From Ciborinia camelliae (lineage: Eukaryota > Ascomycota > Leotiomycetes > Helotiales > Sclerotiniaceae), in assembly GCA_025890175.1 (NCBI GenBank), contig JANPYM010000018.1:322071-386070 (forward strand): 64,000 nt of DNA, in the 5' to 3' direction. Positions 47,857 to 59,585 of this stretch are shown in pieces (positions within the stretch are counted from its first letter, which is position 1; every line of letters starts with the position of its first letter). The notes under the pieces were generated by a model. The model ran no database searches. It was not told the origin of the DNA and saw only the letters and a program-made list of their open reading frames with translations. Made by a program: the position numbers and the translations under genes.

Positions 47857-47963
47857 GGAGGATAGGGAATGCAATAAGCATTTACCCGCGCTAAATAAGC
47901 AAAACGATGAAAATTCAAAAAGTAAAACGCCTGAAAACCCCATATCCAACCCAGAAGGAGATG

Positions 47964-50900
47964 TTAATCTACCTTATCACCACTACCGGCCGCACGAAGC
48001 CTATTCTTGCCCTTTGCTAGTAATCCTTTACCTGCCTGAAAGCCTGCCTTTCCAGCTTTACCACCGAACATCCCAGCTGTGTGGAGGAATTCTTTTCCCT
48101 TCGCTTGAACTTGTTGAGTTGTAATTTTGGCATGACCTGGTGAGAAGCCTTGCTGAATCCCCGAAGATGAGGGCTGACCTGGTCGTGATGCTGGAATTGA
48201 TGACTGTGATGGGGCACTCGCATTGAGGTACTGTTGATAATAAGGTGACTGTAGTGCCCCTCCTCCACTCTTAGTATTTCTTCGGGCCGAGCCAGTTGGT
48301 ACACTTGGTCTAAATCCTCCGTAATATTCAGTCACATCAGCATGTTCTGGTTGTTCAGCTTTCAAGGCAAGAATCCACTCATGAATACCAGAGTCCATGC
48401 ATGCGAATCGTTCTCTTGTTTCATCAAAGGCATGAACTTTTTCTTTTACATCCTTCATAGCTACAATCTCTCTGAAAGTCAAAATTTTGCCCAGATTAGA
48501 TGTCCGAGGAGAAGTAGCAGATTCACGTCGTGGCGAGGGTTCAGGTGCTGTGAGAGGACCTGCAATACTCGCTGGAGAATGTGGATTAGAACCTAGCGGA
48601 TCAGTCGATACATCTAATGTGGATCCATGAGCCAAGTGTTCATCATCGGGAGTTGGGGTGATTGGATATGAGGCAGATTGTGGTTGATTCTTTTCTTGAG
48701 CCATTGACACATTAACCACCGGCGGGGATTCAAGATAACTGGTGTTAAAAGTAGCAGCGACACCACCTCCAAGAGCCGCAGCACTAGTGCCTAAGGCGAC
48801 GTCCCTTTCAGGATGATGGTCGCCTTGTGGAGGTTCTTCCAAGACCTCTTTCTCCATATAAGGTTCCGGGTCAACTTGATGAAGGTGTTCGCGTGGCGCA
48901 TCGACATTCTCGATAGGAACCTCAACATGACTTCGAGGAGGCTCGGATATGTCCACATCTGGTTGGTGTATGCTTTCCAGACTCCTTTCCCAAGAGAAAC
49001 GTGTGGGTAAAGGGGTGCGAGTTTGTTGCTGTGACATTCTGTAAGAATTAAGTGGTTGGATTTCTGGCATGTCTGCTGGATTAACTTTCTCTGTCTGTGC
49101 TTCAACTGGAAAAGATGTAGTTGCTATTGGTGATGAATTTTCTTCATCAACTGTATCATTCCAGTAATCATCATAAACATCAGTCAGGTACGTACTCTCA
49201 CGCGGCTGATCCATATTGTAGGAATCTGATCTTTGGCGCAGATTGTCATGGGCCAGCTGTGATTCTGCAGGCAGTGGAGATAAACTTCTGACTATCTCTT
49301 TGCGGAGTTTATCGCTTTCTTCGTCGAAAGATTCAGTGTCGGTGCTCAAATCAGGTGGCCCCAACGGTGAAATAATAGGCTCATCGGCACCAACTTCGTC
49401 TGCTATACTCTGCTGCAAAACTACTGTTGGTTTTGGGAGATCTTCTGAGACGATTTTATCACTCGATCCCAACACATGTTTCGGGGGTGGAGATTCTGTT
49501 GAAATAGATTCAAGTGCGGTATCAGGACGCAATTGAGCTTCGGGCGAGGCTCTCTCAAGACTTGGAATTGGTTCTGAATGTGGAGTCATAGCAGAATATA
49601 CATTCCCATTCGGATCAGGTGTTTGCATAGAGTCGGACTTGACACCACGAGTAACACTTGCTGCTTCTAAAGACGACTCTGGAAGAGAATGTTTAACGGT
49701 AGCAGGTGTCAAATCATCAGTCGCCAAATCTTGAACTGGATCGTTTGCCATCTGTGGACTATGTGATCGAACGCTCTCTGGTTGAGGAGTGCCCGTAGTT
49801 GCAGTCGTTGCATACGATTGCCATCCACCGGGCAACTGAGGGCGAAAGCTAATATCGCGTTCAAGATTTGGGCGTGCGGGCTCAACATCAGCATTCTGGT
49901 CCTCATCCACAATAGGAGAAGTGGGAGATACAGAAGATATCCAGGCTTGTTCTCCCATGGATATTCTTTTGGATGCGGTACCGAGATCGGGCGTCCTAGC
50001 GGGACTATTACCTGGGCTTGGGGTGCTGATATCACGTCGGTGACCTGGAATGAAAGTTGGGGGGAGTGTCTCCTCAATATCCTCATGTGTACCATCTTGG
50101 GGAGTAGGAGAGGTCGGTTCTACTAACTCCATGATAGCAGGAGTTGACATTTTACGATTTTGGTTATCCTTGATTGCATTGCTTGGACCACGGCTCATGA
50201 TAGGACTAATCCCAGTGGTCCCGGTACTTTCACTATCGGATCTCCTCACCTCACTGCCAGTCTTGGAAGCTGGAGTTGGAGGGACCGTGTCATCACTTGG
50301 TCTATCGAATGCTTGGTGGACAACAGACTTAAATCCCAAAGATGGCTGACTTCGGAGAGAGGAATCACCTGGCGGCTTAGAATCTTCTGGGGTCGTTTGC
50401 TCCGGTTGTTCCGTTATAGTTTCGGCTGACGGGGCGGATCCAATGTCAAGCTTTGATTGAGAAAAGAAGTCAGCCCCAAAGACAGATATTCGATGTAAAT
50501 CTGGGAGTTTTGGACTCGTGGAATTCGTTGCCGCTGAGGGGGTTGATATCTCTTGGTCTGGCGAGGGAATTTCATTAGTATTAAATCCTTCGAGGCCATA
50601 TTCACTCTTTCGTTCCTTGACGGGTTCCAGGATTGGCATTAGACGTCTTCCAGATTCAGAGCCCTCATCGCCAAAGCTATATCTTCCTCGGTTTCCAGGT
50701 CCTAAACTATCAGAACTCGACATTTCACGAACGGTCCCTTGGCCTGGGGTAGGTGATCCGTCACTCGACTTTTCCATCTTAATGGAGTCCATACTAGGTC
50801 TAGCCGAATCTAAGGATGAGTGCTCCCTTTCTTGTTTTTCCTCTTCGACTCGGCGATAGATATCCGCGGGCCTGATAAATGGTAAAGGTTTAGTATTTGA

Positions 50901-51821
50901 CGCACCTGGGATTACTGTTGACCGAGTTGCAGAGCCAGGGGAAGCTGAACTTGTGGGTGATGGTTTAGCTAAAATTTCCTGTGACTTTTGGTGGATCCGC
51001 TGGGCCTCCGTTCCCATTGTACTCAGACTGCTCTTTCGCGCAGGAAATTTGGTAGTTGGAGTTTCATTGGTTGAATTTTTTGGGGGAGGCGAAGCCCACG
51101 TACTTAGTGGAGCCGGTACTGCAGATGGCGAATAATCCCTAGAAGTTTCGTAATCGCTCAGTGTATTGACGGAGCCAGCTGACAGGATCGAGGAATCATT
51201 AGTATTGGTGCGTGCTGGCAGGGACATGGGGCCATTGTTATATGAAGCTTCGGGTGGCGTAGGATTGGCAGACATCAAAGGTTTTCGTAATCCGGTAGGA
51301 GAAGGCTCCTGCGTGGATATGTGTAGAGATGGAGGACCGCTTGGGTCGCGAGTATGCCGTATACCTCCAACGGCCATTTGAGAAAATCGTGTTGCAGGTG
51401 CAGTTGAGGAATGGGTAGATTGAGGAGGGGAGGTTGTGGGTGGTGCCAGTTCTTTCCGAATAGTCGAATTCGAAAAGTGCCTCCTCTCATCGTCTGCTTC
51501 GAAAGAATTCTTCCTATTCAATGCGCTGCCCGCAGAAGCTGATGGGAGATTGCCATAGCTCTTCTGGCCCCGATCCTGTGATATTCCCCTTGGACTAGAA
51601 ATTCCTTGCCCTTGTTGACGTAGACCTGTAGGTTTTGATACATGTACAGGTGCTGGCTGGGGTTCTGGATCGTTGCCATATGCATCATAAGGATCGTATT
51701 CATCATCGTCTCCCCAGTCATCACCTCCATAATCTATCTTCTTTGCCTCAGCCCATTTTTTCGTCTTTTGTCGATTTACGTTCGCGCGATAAGATATGGG
51801 AGTATTTGAACCTGGAGACAT
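47964..51821 (-). CDS. Large Ser/Pro-rich protein with acidic N-terminal motif
   Basis: The ATG at 51821 (MSPGSNTPISYRANVNRQKT) opens 1285 codons without a visible intron. The N-terminus has a basic KTKKWAEAKK stretch and then an acidic GDDWGDDDEYDPYDAYG motif. A very long Ser/Pro/Glu-rich disordered middle follows. The C-terminus is more ordered (ILTFREIVAMKDVKEKVHAF, then MDSGIHEWILALKAEQPEHA) and ends in a Gly/Ala/Lys-rich AGKAGFQAGKGLLAKGKNRL. The frame stays open upstream to 51953 through a non-ATG start, which I did not use. This N-plus-C layout looks like a conserved filamentous-fungal family of unknown function. No membrane span. Confidence 0.82.
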   Translation of the reverse strand: MSPGSNTPISYRANVNRQKTKKWAEAKKIDYGGDDWGDDDEYDPYDAYGNDPEPQPAPVHVSKPTGLRQQGQGISSPRGISQDRGQKSYGNLPSASAGSALNRKNSFEADDERRHFSNSTIRKELAPPTTSPPQSTHSSTAPATRFSQMAVGGIRHTRDPSGPPSLHISTQEPSPTGLRKPLMSANPTPPEASYNNGPMSLPARTNTNDSSILSAGSVNTLSDYETSRDYSPSAVPAPLSTWASPPPKNSTNETPTTKFPARKSSLSTMGTEAQRIHQKSQEILAKPSPTSSASPGSATRSTVIPGASNTKPLPFIRPADIYRRVEEEKQEREHSSLDSARPSMDSIKMEKSSDGSPTPGQGTVREMSSSDSLGPGNRGRYSFGDEGSESGRRLMPILEPVKERKSEYGLEGFNTNEIPSPDQEISTPSAATNSTSPKLPDLHRISVFGADFFSQSKLDIGSAPSAETITEQPEQTTPEDSKPPGDSSLRSQPSLGFKSVVHQAFDRPSDDTVPPTPASKTGSEVRRSDSESTGTTGISPIMSRGPSNAIKDNQNRKMSTPAIMELVEPTSPTPQDGTHEDIEETLPPTFIPGHRRDISTPSPGNSPARTPDLGTASKRISMGEQAWISSVSPTSPIVDEDQNADVEPARPNLERDISFRPQLPGGWQSYATTATTGTPQPESVRSHSPQMANDPVQDLATDDLTPATVKHSLPESSLEAASVTRGVKSDSMQTPDPNGNVYSAMTPHSEPIPSLERASPEAQLRPDTALESISTESPPPKHVLGSSDKIVSEDLPKPTVVLQQSIADEVGADEPIISPLGPPDLSTDTESFDEESDKLRKEIVRSLSPLPAESQLAHDNLRQRSDSYNMDQPRESTYLTDVYDDYWNDTVDEENSSPIATTSFPVEAQTEKVNPADMPEIQPLNSYRMSQQQTRTPLPTRFSWERSLESIHQPDVDISEPPRSHVEVPIENVDAPREHLHQVDPEPYMEKEVLEEPPQGDHHPERDVALGTSAAALGGGVAATFNTSYLESPPVVNVSMAQEKNQPQSASYPITPTPDDEHLAHGSTLDVSTDPLGSNPHSPASIAGPLTAPEPSPRRESATSPRTSNLGKILTFREIVAMKDVKEKVHAFDETRERFACMDSGIHEWILALKAEQPEHADVTEYYGGFRPSVPTGSARRNTKSGGGALQSPYYQQYLNASAPSQSSIPASRPGQPSSSGIQQGFSPGHAKITTQQVQAKGKEFLHTAGMFGGKAGKAGFQAGKGLLAKGKNRLRAAGSGDKVD

Positions 51822-53903
51822 CGGAGTCCTAGGAATACATGGTTTAGCAAAATGTGATTTTACCCATGGGAGTGGGTGGTCAAAGAAGCCTACATTAATG
51901 ACCCATTCTTGTCCGAGGTGGCAATATATGGCCTGGCCATGATGCGACAACAAACATTAATTTCTCGCGATCCACGAGAGAATCATATTTTGAACCATAA
52001 AATATGATGGAAAGAGGGCCGAATTATGAACACGAAATGAAGTGCGGAAGTACCAAATGAAGTTCTTGTAAAGAATGTCAAGAATGTCAAGAAAGAAAGA
52101 AAGAGTAGGACAATGGGTATTGGTACAGTCTGAGTGCGTAGTGGATCGGATAAGATTTGATTAAATATACGTCGTAGTCTCTAGCAAGTTCCTGTAAGTA
52201 CCAGGTACGGAGGTATCGGAAATCTTCAGATGAATGGCTTAATGCTCATGCTGTGGTTGCGTGATTGACCCGTTTCTTGAAAGGAATGGGGTAAGGGAAG
52301 GGGTTTTTAAGAGACACAGTACGCAAGGTTATCAATGTATAGGTACGGAAGTATGACGAAAGGATGAAACGTGAGAAACTACGAGACGAGGAATTTATGA
52401 TGTGAATCTCAACCTTTCATTTCATTAAAATGAGATGAGATGAGTTGTTCAATGTTGATGGATGTGATGAATGTTTTTAGTGAGGGGTGTCCGATATATG
52501 TACACCTAGGTCAGTACTCTACAGTGAATACAAAGAATAAAATAATATAATAGAATATCTAAAATATACTTAGGTATTTACTTATTATTATTCAATTCTT
52601 TTAATACATACAAATCCAACTGGGAGACGAAACAAACCATGGCGATTTGATGAATGTATTCACCTCTCCACGAATCATATGACAGTAGGTACCTAGGTAC
52701 TTATTATTCATTCATTCGTGGTACTACCAATGCGGGTACTAGGGATGTACTCATTGTCACTTCATAGATGGGAATGCTTTACCCTTGGCCACCCCAAGGT
52801 CATTATCTATTATTGTTGACGGTTGAGTTGAGAGCTCAGCCACAACCGCAACCACAACCACAACACCCTTTGAATTTTGAAGTTTGAAGTTTGAAGATAT
52901 CTTAGCACCTCCAGCTGATACCAATGAAGACACCTAGGTATAAAAGTATGAGGTAGATAGATATTCATTTCATTCTTACTCCCTAGTACCTAGTCCCTAG
53001 GAACTCTTCACTCTTCTGCTTAAAATAAACTCATGGGCAAGGGCAAACCTGAAAGCACATGCATGCACAGCTGCACCCTGCACAGCCAACATTCTTTTCG
53101 CTTGGCCTTATCATTCATTATTCGCATTCGCCTTCGCCTTCGCCTTCTAATCGAGCGACCTTAGGTCCTACCCAGATACCACCCGGGTACCCAAAGCTGG
53201 AGTTTATCATTCCAAGGTTCCGAGCGTCTTCAGGCTGGTTGACTGGTTTCAGGCTTAATTGAACACCAAAAACCAAATACTGAGATACCGAGACCCTGCA
53301 ATCAAGAACATTACAGACGACTTACAAAATAACCAGCTGTTCTATTACTGTATAGTGTAATAATTTACGTGTAATTTACTTATCATACCATCATTGTTAC
53401 CCCTTCATGTGATGTATAGTAGTAATACCTTATTAATAAGGGATTAATAAGCGATAGCTTTCGTCACTTAACTAATTCTACATTCTTTAAATTATAACAA
53501 TCTTGACAATCATGAACTTCAACTTCAACTCATCACCCTTATACAATCACAATCAATCCTCTTCTACTTTGACTTTTTATTATGAATAACTTCCAATAAA
53601 GAAATCATATCATATCATTTAACTTTCTTTTACATTCCTTGAAACAATACTATCCCATTGTCCTCTCCGTTCAACATTCAACATTACACCCTGTACTTAA
53701 CAATAATTAAATTGCGCCTCGAGGTCTAAACAAGCAATCGAGCCACAGGCAACAATCAAAGAAATTCAAACACTCACAACATCACACTCGAAACCCACGA
53801 ACAAAGAGAATAATCCTGCGCTTACACCACCAATATATCCCTATACTTTGATACACGATTGCACGAAAAAAATACGAAACATATATTCTCATAAACCGCC
53901 GCC
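51822..53903. other. Long intergenic region, divergent promoters
   Basis: About 2.1 kb between the large minus-strand gene and SED5 (+). It contains several CCTAGGTA-type palindromes (near 52504, 52687 and 52932), an AACCACAACC run near 52842 and a CGCCTTCGCCTTCG run near 53130. It must hold the promoters of both genes. No supported gene. Confidence 0.5.
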
Positions 53904-55187
53904 ATGGCCGTCGCATCCATACAGGACAGAACCAACGAGTTTCGATCCGTCCTCACACAAGTAAAAAAGAGACAAGCCGCGTCGAAAGTGGGAGCGCAGA
54001 GACAATCACTTCTTTCCGATTCACAAAAGGCCGCCGCCAATGGAGATGCGAGTGCACATGGCAAACCCAGGCGATCGGAGTTTGCGAGGAAGGCGGCGGA
54101 GATCGGGAGAGGTATCACGGGGACGATGGAGAAGCTACAGAAGTTGGCGGAATGTACGATGAGATTCCCGGAATTCACAGACACGGATGCATATTTCACG
54201 CAGAACAGAATACTGATGGACAAATAGTGGCCAAGCGGAAAACGCTCTTCGACGACCGACCGGTGGAAATCAACGAACTCACCTTTATCATCAAACAAGA
54301 TCTCTCCTCCCTCAACCAACAAATCTCCAGTCTCCAAAGCCTCACCCGCGCCCAGCATCCCAAGGCCGATCAGGAAGGCGAGCACAACAAAAATGTCGTC
54401 TTCATGCTGCAGGGGAAACTCACCGACGTCTCGGCCAACTTCAAAGATGTCCTCGAGGTGCGCACGAAAAACATCCAAGCCTCGCGCTCCCGCACCGAGA
54501 ACTTCGTCTCCGCGGTCTCGTCCCACGTGCAGCCGAACCTGTCGCACTCGGCCAGCCCGCTGTATAGCACCCCCACGCGAGGCAGTCCGGGCCCCGGCCA
54601 GGATCTGTTAAGCTTGAATCCCGTCGGCGATCAACAGTTGTTGATGATGGAAGAGGCGCAGCCGCAAAATGAATACATTCATCAGAGAGGAGAGGCCATC
54701 GAAGCTATCGAGAGGACCATCAATGAACTCGGAGGTATCTTTGGACAGTTGGCGACGATGGTTTCGGAACAGAGTGAGATGATTCAACGGATCGATGCGA
54801 ATACGGAGGATGTGGTGGATAATGTTCAGGGGGCGCAGAGAGAGCTGCTGAAATATTGGTCGAGGGTCTCCGGGAATCGCTGGTTGATTGCTAAGATGTT
54901 TGGGGTTCTTATGATATTCTTTTTGTGAGTTTTTTTCTCGATTCGTCCCCTTTTATATCTTTCGTATCATTCATACCACCAATTCGGCCATCCATCCATC
55001 CATCCCCTCATCCATCCCCCCATCCATCCCCTCATCCATCCCCCCATCCATCCCCTCATCCATCCCCCCATCCATCCCCTCATCCATCCCCTCATCCACC
55101 CATCCCCCCACAAAAAAAACCAACCAACCAAACAAACAGACAGACTAACACATACAATATAGATTATGGGTCTTGATCGCGGCTTAG
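53904..55187 (+). CDS. SED5: Syntaxin 5 orthologue, Golgi Qa-SNARE (SED5)
   Basis: Exons 53904-54153, 54228-54924 and 55163-55187 give 323 residues. The ATG sits in a near-ideal GCCGCCATGG context. The N-terminus has [11 protein letters not shown], the Sed5-type Sly1-binding region. Intron 1 joins KLQKLAE to [15 protein letters not shown], part of the Habc bundle. The SNARE motif spans about residues 225-290 ([20 protein letters not shown], with the conserved central Gln). The tail anchor MFGVLMIFF is completed only by splicing to LLWVLIAA and a stop, which fixes intron 2. SED5 is the t-SNARE for ER-to-Golgi and intra-Golgi fusion in the early Golgi. Intron 2 (54925-55162) is long at 238 bp because it carries a 12-bp satellite. 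Confidence 0.96.
54982..55110 (+). repeat. 12-bp satellite inside SED5 intron 2
   Basis: The unit CATCCATCCCCT alternates with CATCCATCCCCC over about 120 bp, forming a 24-bp higher-order unit. The repeat is on the transcribed strand as a C-rich tract between donor and acceptor. As 12 is a multiple of three, the frame looks like an endless HPS repeat and is not coding. Confidence 0.93.
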
Positions 55188-56486
55188 ACTCTTGACAAGA
55201 ATTAAGATAGATAGATAGATGACCTTACGTTATGCGACGCGATGGATGCCATTGTATTATTATTCTTCTTCTTATTACCTATTGTGGCAAACCTTACTAC
55301 CTACTCTAGATGAGATCAATATACCTTTTAATGAAAATTATGTTATCATATTATATTTTTTATATTATAATGATGATGATGATGATGTGGTATGATGATG
55401 ATGATGATGTGGTATGATGTGGTATGATGTGGTATGATGTGGCATGGAATGGAATTATGAAATTGTTTAAGAATGTGGGAATGAGGATATTAGTATAAGT
55501 GTATGAGAATGAGAATGTTAGTATGAGGATATAAATGAGTGTATGGATGAGTGTATGAGAATATGGATATTTGAGAATATGAGTTAAAACTTGATGCAGA
55601 GTAATGGGTGTAGATGGGAAGGGAAGTAGGTAGATGGGAAGGAAAGTAGGTAGATGGGATGGAAAGTATCTAGGTAGGTATCTAGTTGGAGTTGGTTGTG
55701 AGAGGAATGGAATGGAATGGAATGGAATGGGATTGTGTGTTTGGGTATATGGATGGAATTGATATGGAGGGATGGATGGATGGATGGATGGATGGATGGA
55801 ATTGAAGTGATCTATATCCAAATATTCATTTAGAAAATACATACCTAGGTAGTGAAGGTAGGGGGGTAGGTTGGTTGGTAGGTACCTACCTACCTAGGTC
55901 GGTTGGTTGGTATATACACATACAATAGATTACCTCCACTATATACACATTCCAACAAGCCCCCTCAACTCTCTCTACAACATGCTATTTATTATTCCAC
56001 CATCCCAAATCCAAATCTCGAAAATTAAATACCGGTATGTATCTAATTACTAGGTATCTATCTATCTACTCTTCTAGAAAATCAAAAAGTTCGGGCTAGA
56101 TATCTAGATATCTAGGTAGATAGATAGGTAGATAGATAGGTAGATAGATAGGTAGGTAGATAATTAATATTTGGCAATCATAGGTAGGCATGGATGGATC
56201 TGATAATTAGTTATATGGATCATATCAAAAAACCTCTCCACTCCTCCCCCCCTCTTCATCCAGAATATCCACCTGTGAAAAAAACCCTCTCTCCTCTCCA
56301 CTCCACCTCTCCACTCCACTCCTCTCCACTCCACTCCACTCCCCACACACACACACCTTCCCTTCAGTTCATCCACAGCCAAAATTCTCTTTTCCCTTCC
56401 CAAAAACCCCCCAAAATCCCCAAAAAAAAAAAAACAAAAAAAAACAAAAAAGAATAAATACCCCGAGTCCTCTCAAGGTCGCAGAA
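55188..56486. other. Intergenic, microsatellite-rich
   Basis: About 1.3 kb between SED5 and the tRNA. It includes GATAGATA near 55206, an ATGATG/TGATGTGG run at about 55368-55445, GGAATGGAAT near 55706-55730, GGATGGAT near 55770-55800, AGATAGATAGGT at about 56110-56160 and a CCACTCCTCTCC run near 56300-56345. No gene. Confidence 0.6.
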
Positions 56487-56608
56487 TGCGGCTTCTGTGG
56501 ATCGAACACAGTGCCTCCAGATAATCAATTCTCCCTAGTAGATAGATGTGAATGAAGAAACAGAAGTTGGGCTTCAGTCTGGCGCTCTCCCAAGTGAGCT
56601 AAAGCCGC
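56487..56608 (-). tRNA. tRNA-Phe(GAA): tRNA-Phe (anticodon GAA) with a 49-nt intron
   Basis: Exon 1 is 56608-56572 and exon 2 is 56522-56487. They join to a 73-nt cloverleaf. Acceptor stem GCGGCTT pairs with AAGCCGC. D-stem GCTC pairs with GAGC, anticodon stem CCAGA pairs with TCTGG, and T-stem CTGTG pairs with CACAG around TTCGATC. The anticodon is GAA followed by G37, with the intron after position 37 as in other eukaryotic nuclear tRNA genes. The discriminator is A73, right for Phe. The intron is 49 nt against 18-19 nt in yeast tRNA-Phe and contains a TTC that can pair with the anticodon. Position 15 is C and position 48 is A, so the usual R15-Y48 Levitt pair is missing. Confidence 0.93.
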
Positions 56609-58791
56609 TGGGTTGGGTTGTGTTGTGTTTGGTGTTTTTGTTGGGTGGTACAAAGATAAATAGATAGATAGCTAGATAGTGATCTATTTATCTCATGTAA
56701 TGAAATGGAACTTAACTGTCTATTGACTACTGTCTATTTCCGCAAGTGCCCAAAATATATATCCACGCAGTAACGTACTAACGTATTAACGTTGACCTTC
56801 GGCGGAGCAAATGTTTTCTTTCGTAGATGGCGAGGATTGTGGACCGTGGAATTTCGCTGTTTTGGTTTTTACTTCCAATTTGGACTGACTGATTGAGTGG
56901 GTGCATGCGTGGGTGAGTAAGTAACTTGAAGGGGTTTATAAAGCTTTATTTATATATATACATACATACACACACACCGAGAAATCCCCCCTCCTCGGCC
57001 CCTCATCACATTATATATAAAATTAAAAATCAACCAAGTATTTTCAGCGGTATTAGTTATATCATATTTACCTAGGTAGATATGTAGAAAGGAAGGTATC
57101 TATCTATAGGTATCTATATATCTACTTCCTTCTTCTAACCCATACCTATACGTACCTAGGTACTATAAGAGCGCGGGCCTGATGATCCGGGGAAGGGGAG
57201 TGTCTTGTTGAGAAGAAGATCCGTTGTGGGTTCATGAGTTATTTGGAGATGGAGATGGATGTATAATGGGGTTTTTTGCAGGCAGGTAGGTAATTGGGCA
57301 GGTAATTGATTCGCTTTTTTTGTTGTTTATGGGTAGTGTGGGTATGTATAGGTAGGTATATATGTATAAAGAATTATATTTTTTGCAAGTTTGCGAATTC
57401 ATGATGAAGGGGAAAAAAGAGAGAGAGAGGGAGAGAGGGGGGAGATGAATGGATGGATGGGATTGAGAATCGAATTCGTTGATTTTTCCACTTTTTGGGG
57501 TTTTCAGTGAGGAAGGAAGATGGAGATGGATACTCACTTTATGCAGACTTGGATATTGGATGACGAGAGGAATATATGTTTTTTAGACGAAAATAGTGTA
57601 TTTTATCTCCTTTGATTTCTCCAGGAATGGTTTTATAAGGGGTTTTGTATTTGGGAAATTTGTTATTGGGTTCTGGATCTAGTATGGTGTAATGTGAAAG
57701 AAAGAATTAGAATAAATCATCATTTATGTCGCGTCTGCTGAATATATCGATCGAGCCGGGTTTTCACAATTTAATCTCGAGTCTATCGACGTCTCTGGCT
57801 TCTCAATGTCATTTAAGAACTCTCGCGGTTCGATGTAGATACAAAATTGTATGCGTCACTTTTTATTAAGTTAGTTTGCACATAAAATGTAGATTCTTCC
57901 ATGCGCATTGTTTCTGCATTGGGAATTGAGCGAGAGAATAGAAATGGAAATAGGCAGAGTTTTTGAGGTAGTTATGATGATTTTGTTTTTTTCTTGGGTT
58001 CTGACTTTGGATTTGCATTCGCATGTTGAGATGATGTTCGGGAAGAAGAGGAGGAGGATAGAAATATGGGAAATTGGATGAGGTGAATGCGCGTTGGGGG
58101 AAATTCAACACGCCGTCTTGAATGGTGATTGACTCGATGCTTTATTATCGGGTATGTAGGATGGTAGGGTGTGAGTGAAGTGCGAGGAGGCGAGACGATG
58201 GATCTTAAACTCTGTGAAGGGAAGTTAGCTGTTGTATTTTGCTGAACCAGATATTGGGAGTACCACTTGGGCGATAGAAGACCGTTTGGAACTGAAGAAG
58301 ATGACACAATCCATCGAGAAGGATTTTGGGAAGGATCACACACATTACATGCAGAGAGGAATCATGACATGAGACTATTTTTGAATATCCATTGCATCCA
58401 TAAAAGTATTTTCACTTTGAAACTACCAGGGGAAAGAACCAGCCAGTAACGAAGTAATAAAAGCCCAAATATAAGCTTCACTGTATCGTAGTATGTCATT
58501 TCATGCCCATAAATCGCGACTATAAACATGATTTCTCCGTCCAGCTACCCATTCCATACTTTAAAGTAGGAAATCGAAAAAAGGGAATCAAGACCCTTGA
58601 TTATTTTAGATAGCCCAGCAAAAACCTTCATCAGACTAAACCTCCGAGCGATGTATGATCAAAAGGCTTTGAATGTGGAGACCCAGATCTGGCATGGCGA
58701 TACGTAAAATCTAGATGTAGAAGGGAGGGCTTTCGAGTTAATGACAGAAATGTGAATCGTCTGCGAGAAAATCCTGCGAGAAAATCCTCGA
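56609..58791. other. Long intergenic region
   Basis: About 2.2 kb. AT-rich with TATCTATC/TACCTAGGTA runs near 57070-57165, a GAGAGAGAGG run near 57420 and scattered short frames on both strands without support. Confidence 0.5.
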
Positions 58792-59585
58792 TTAAAAGCC
58801 GACTAACTCAATCCATTCAGCATAACACCTCATCGTTTGTCCTGACCAGCGGAGTCGTCTGTGTCTGTTTAGCTGATGCTCCAGCAATTTCAAACTGGGA
58901 GTTATCGCAGGCATGAAAAAATCGAAATTAAATTCTTGTTTCTTTGATCGAGGGTTCCAGACGAATAGTTTGTCTCTATTGACTGGGGGCCATTTGAAGA
59001 ATAGTCCTTCCATATTCTTCCGTTTTTGAAAGACTCCTTCTAGATAACTAAAACGAGCATAGAAACCAGGAAGCCCCGGCAGGTTCGAAGGGGTGATTGG
59101 CAGCATAATTGGTCCCGTGCGATCTTCCAAGCGATAGCGCTGTTCATCTAAATCTTTGCCGTTGAAGTATTGATAACCCGCGAGCCCATTCCAGAGTTTG
59201 AGAACTTGATGTAGCTCCAATACGTGGCCACCTCTAGATACATGCATCATACCTTCGGAAGGGGTCCAGATGGCGGCGTTCAATGGGATGGTTGCGATTT
59301 GTTCCGAGAAAATGGAGTAGAAGTAATGGCAGGTAATTCCTAGCAAAACTATACATCCTGGCTCAAGTTGATCTGCGATGAGTAGAATGATATCTTTGGA
59401 TAGGGTCGTGAGATTAGTGCTGGCTTCTAAGATGCTGTTAGTTCCTGTCATGAAGCATACTGATAATTTGAAGTCTTCGTCTTACCTTGAGAGTCTGTTT
59501 TCTTTAATGCCATTTTCTTGTCCTCAGCTCGCTCTATATCTTTGTTGGGATATTGAACGATCTTTGTTGCCATGTCTTCTTCCAT
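58792..59585 (-). CDS. F-box-like protein (cluster member 1)
   Basis: Exons 59585-59486 and 59444-58792 give 250 residues. The 41-bp intron has GTAAGA and ACAG and is in phase 1. A polar N-terminus (MEEDMATKIVQYPN) precedes an F-box-like segment TTLSKDIILLIADQLEPGCI, then VLLGITCHYFYSIF. The rest includes HQVLKLWNGLAGYQYF and ends RCYAEWIELVGF. These patterns recur in the two neighbouring genes. F-box proteins bind Skp1 in SCF ubiquitin ligases and choose substrates through the rest of the chain. No WD40 or LRR is present, as in the many short fungal F-box proteins. The F-box call is by pattern only. Confidence 0.68.

Noticed and set aside
53822..54547. 241-codon minus-strand ORF opposite SED5
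   Set aside because: Shadow of the SED5 coding sequence; no independent domain, and SED5 is unambiguous.
54925..55176. Plus-strand ORF with repeated HPSP
   Set aside because: Lies in SED5 intron 2 and arises from the 12-bp repeat.
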